DNA of 15,027 nt from CAYLLT01 sp964591605 (GTDB lineage: Bacteria > Planctomycetota > Phycisphaerae > UBA1845 > PWPN01), in NCBI GenBank assembly GCA_964591605.1, contig CAZQEN010000179.1:1-15027 (forward strand), given 5' to 3'. Every line of letters starts with the position of its first letter. Positions within the stretch are counted from its first letter, which is position 1. The position numbers and the translations under genes were made by a program. Under the pieces are notes generated by a model. The model did not search any database. It was not told the DNA's origin and saw only the letters and a list, made by a program, of their open reading frames with translations. Below, piece after piece: positions 13,418-15,027 of this stretch.

Positions 13418-14055
13418 ATGGCGGATGATCGGCCGGAAACGGACGGATTGCTGGCGCGCGCCGCGGGCGGAGACGCCGTCGCCTGGGGGGCGCTGCTGAT
13501 GCAGTACGAGGAGCGGCTCTGCCGGATGGCCGCCTTCCGGATGGACCCGCGTCTGGCCGGCCGGATCGATGCGGCCGACGTGATCCAAGACGCCTATCTG
13601 GAAGCCACCGCCAATCAAGCCGCGTACTTTCGCCAGCCGACCGCGCCGCTGTTCCTCTGGTTACGGGGAGTCGTCCACAACAAGCTGCTCGCCTTGCACC
13701 GCCATCATCTGGGCACCGAGAAGCGCGACGCGGCACGCGAGGCGAGCCCGGGCCGCCACAGGCCCGATGCCACTTCGATCGCCCTGGTGGCTCAACTGAG
13801 CGGCCATGCGACAGGACCCGGCACGGCCGCCGCTGGTGCGGAGATCAAAGATCGGCTCCAGGAAGCTTTGAGCAGCATGGACCCCGCCGACCGCGAAGCA
13901 TTGGCGCTGCGGCACTTCGAGCACCTGACCAACGACGAGGCCGCCCAGGTGCTCGGCATCCAGAAGGCCGCCGCCGCCAAGCGATACGTGCGGGCACTCA
14001 AGAGGCTCAGGAAAATCCTTGCGGGCATGCCCGGCGGCCTCACGGAACTCAGGTC

Positions 14056-14059
<4 letters not shown>
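13418..14059 (+). CDS. ECF-type RNA polymerase sigma factor (kinase-linked, second type)
   Basis: A 213-residue sigma factor. The start MADDRPETDG at 13418 is preferred (GGGG about 6 bases upstream, family-like N-terminus); in-frame codons at 13406 and 13316 lack support. Region 2 covers about residues 20-95: AWGALLMQYEERLCRMAAFRM, IDAADVIQDAYLEA, PLFLWLRGVVHNKLLALHRHH. The linker 100-140 is long and rich in Ala/Gly/Arg. Region 4 covers about 145-203: LSSMDPADREALALRHFEHLTNDEAAQVLGI and KRYVRALKRLRKIL, the helix-turn-helix. It differs clearly from the sigma factor at 8642 (other signature in both regions), so the window holds two independent ECF types. Its stop overlaps the kinase start (ATGA), implying coupled translation and a shared pathway. 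Confidence 0.92.

Positions 14060-15027
<968 letters not shown>

Overview
The window looks like a chromosomal segment of a planctomycete (Planctomycetota; the Phycisphaerae-like side is a guess). Reasons: GC-rich DNA; two ECF sigma factor plus Hanks-type Ser/Thr kinase modules; a short membrane protein ending in the zinc ribbon CNTCGYNLTG...CPEC; and a secreted protein opening with dockerin-like D-x-D-x-D repeats in the form common in that phylum. A split pyruvate:ferredoxin oxidoreductase points to anaerobic or fermentative metabolism.

Layout: (1) 1-744, plus strand: two small membrane-anchored proteins overlapping by 11 bases, the first cut by the window edge. (2) 840-5254, minus strand: a two-gene PFOR, alpha/gamma chain first, then ferredoxin/TPP (beta) chain, with a complete ParD/ParE-type toxin-antitoxin pair sitting between them. 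A long leader with several hairpins precedes the alpha/gamma gene. (3) 5706-8514, minus strand: a secreted serpin preceded by two unrecognised genes. (4) 8642-11924, plus strand: ECF sigma factor and a kinase with a membrane segment and TPR-like tail. (5) 12055-13122, plus strand: secreted dockerin-like/Cys-rich repeat protein whose frame is broken by a TGA exactly where a conserved Cys is expected. (6) 13418-end, plus strand: a second, different ECF sigma factor overlapping (ATGA) a second kinase that runs off the window.

A layer not explained by the genes is a population of short perfect palindromes. Four TAGGTCC-type hairpins occur as two inverted pairs (7523/7680 and 13167/13253); one of them supplies the stop codon of a gene. 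A 47-bp double hairpin is carried in frame inside the PFOR alpha/gamma gene, and a 19-bp hairpin in frame inside the first kinase just after its SPE motif. This looks like mobile palindrome activity that leaves readable, in-frame insertions in conserved enzymes.

Functional links: the PFOR genes form one metabolic unit. Each sigma/kinase pair is a signalling module in which the kinase presumably controls its sigma factor. The serpin and Cys-rich protein are exported. I see no rRNA, tRNA, CRISPR, transposase or phage gene. The strongest candidates for something undescribed are the palindrome family and the uncharacterised gene pair at 7019-8514.
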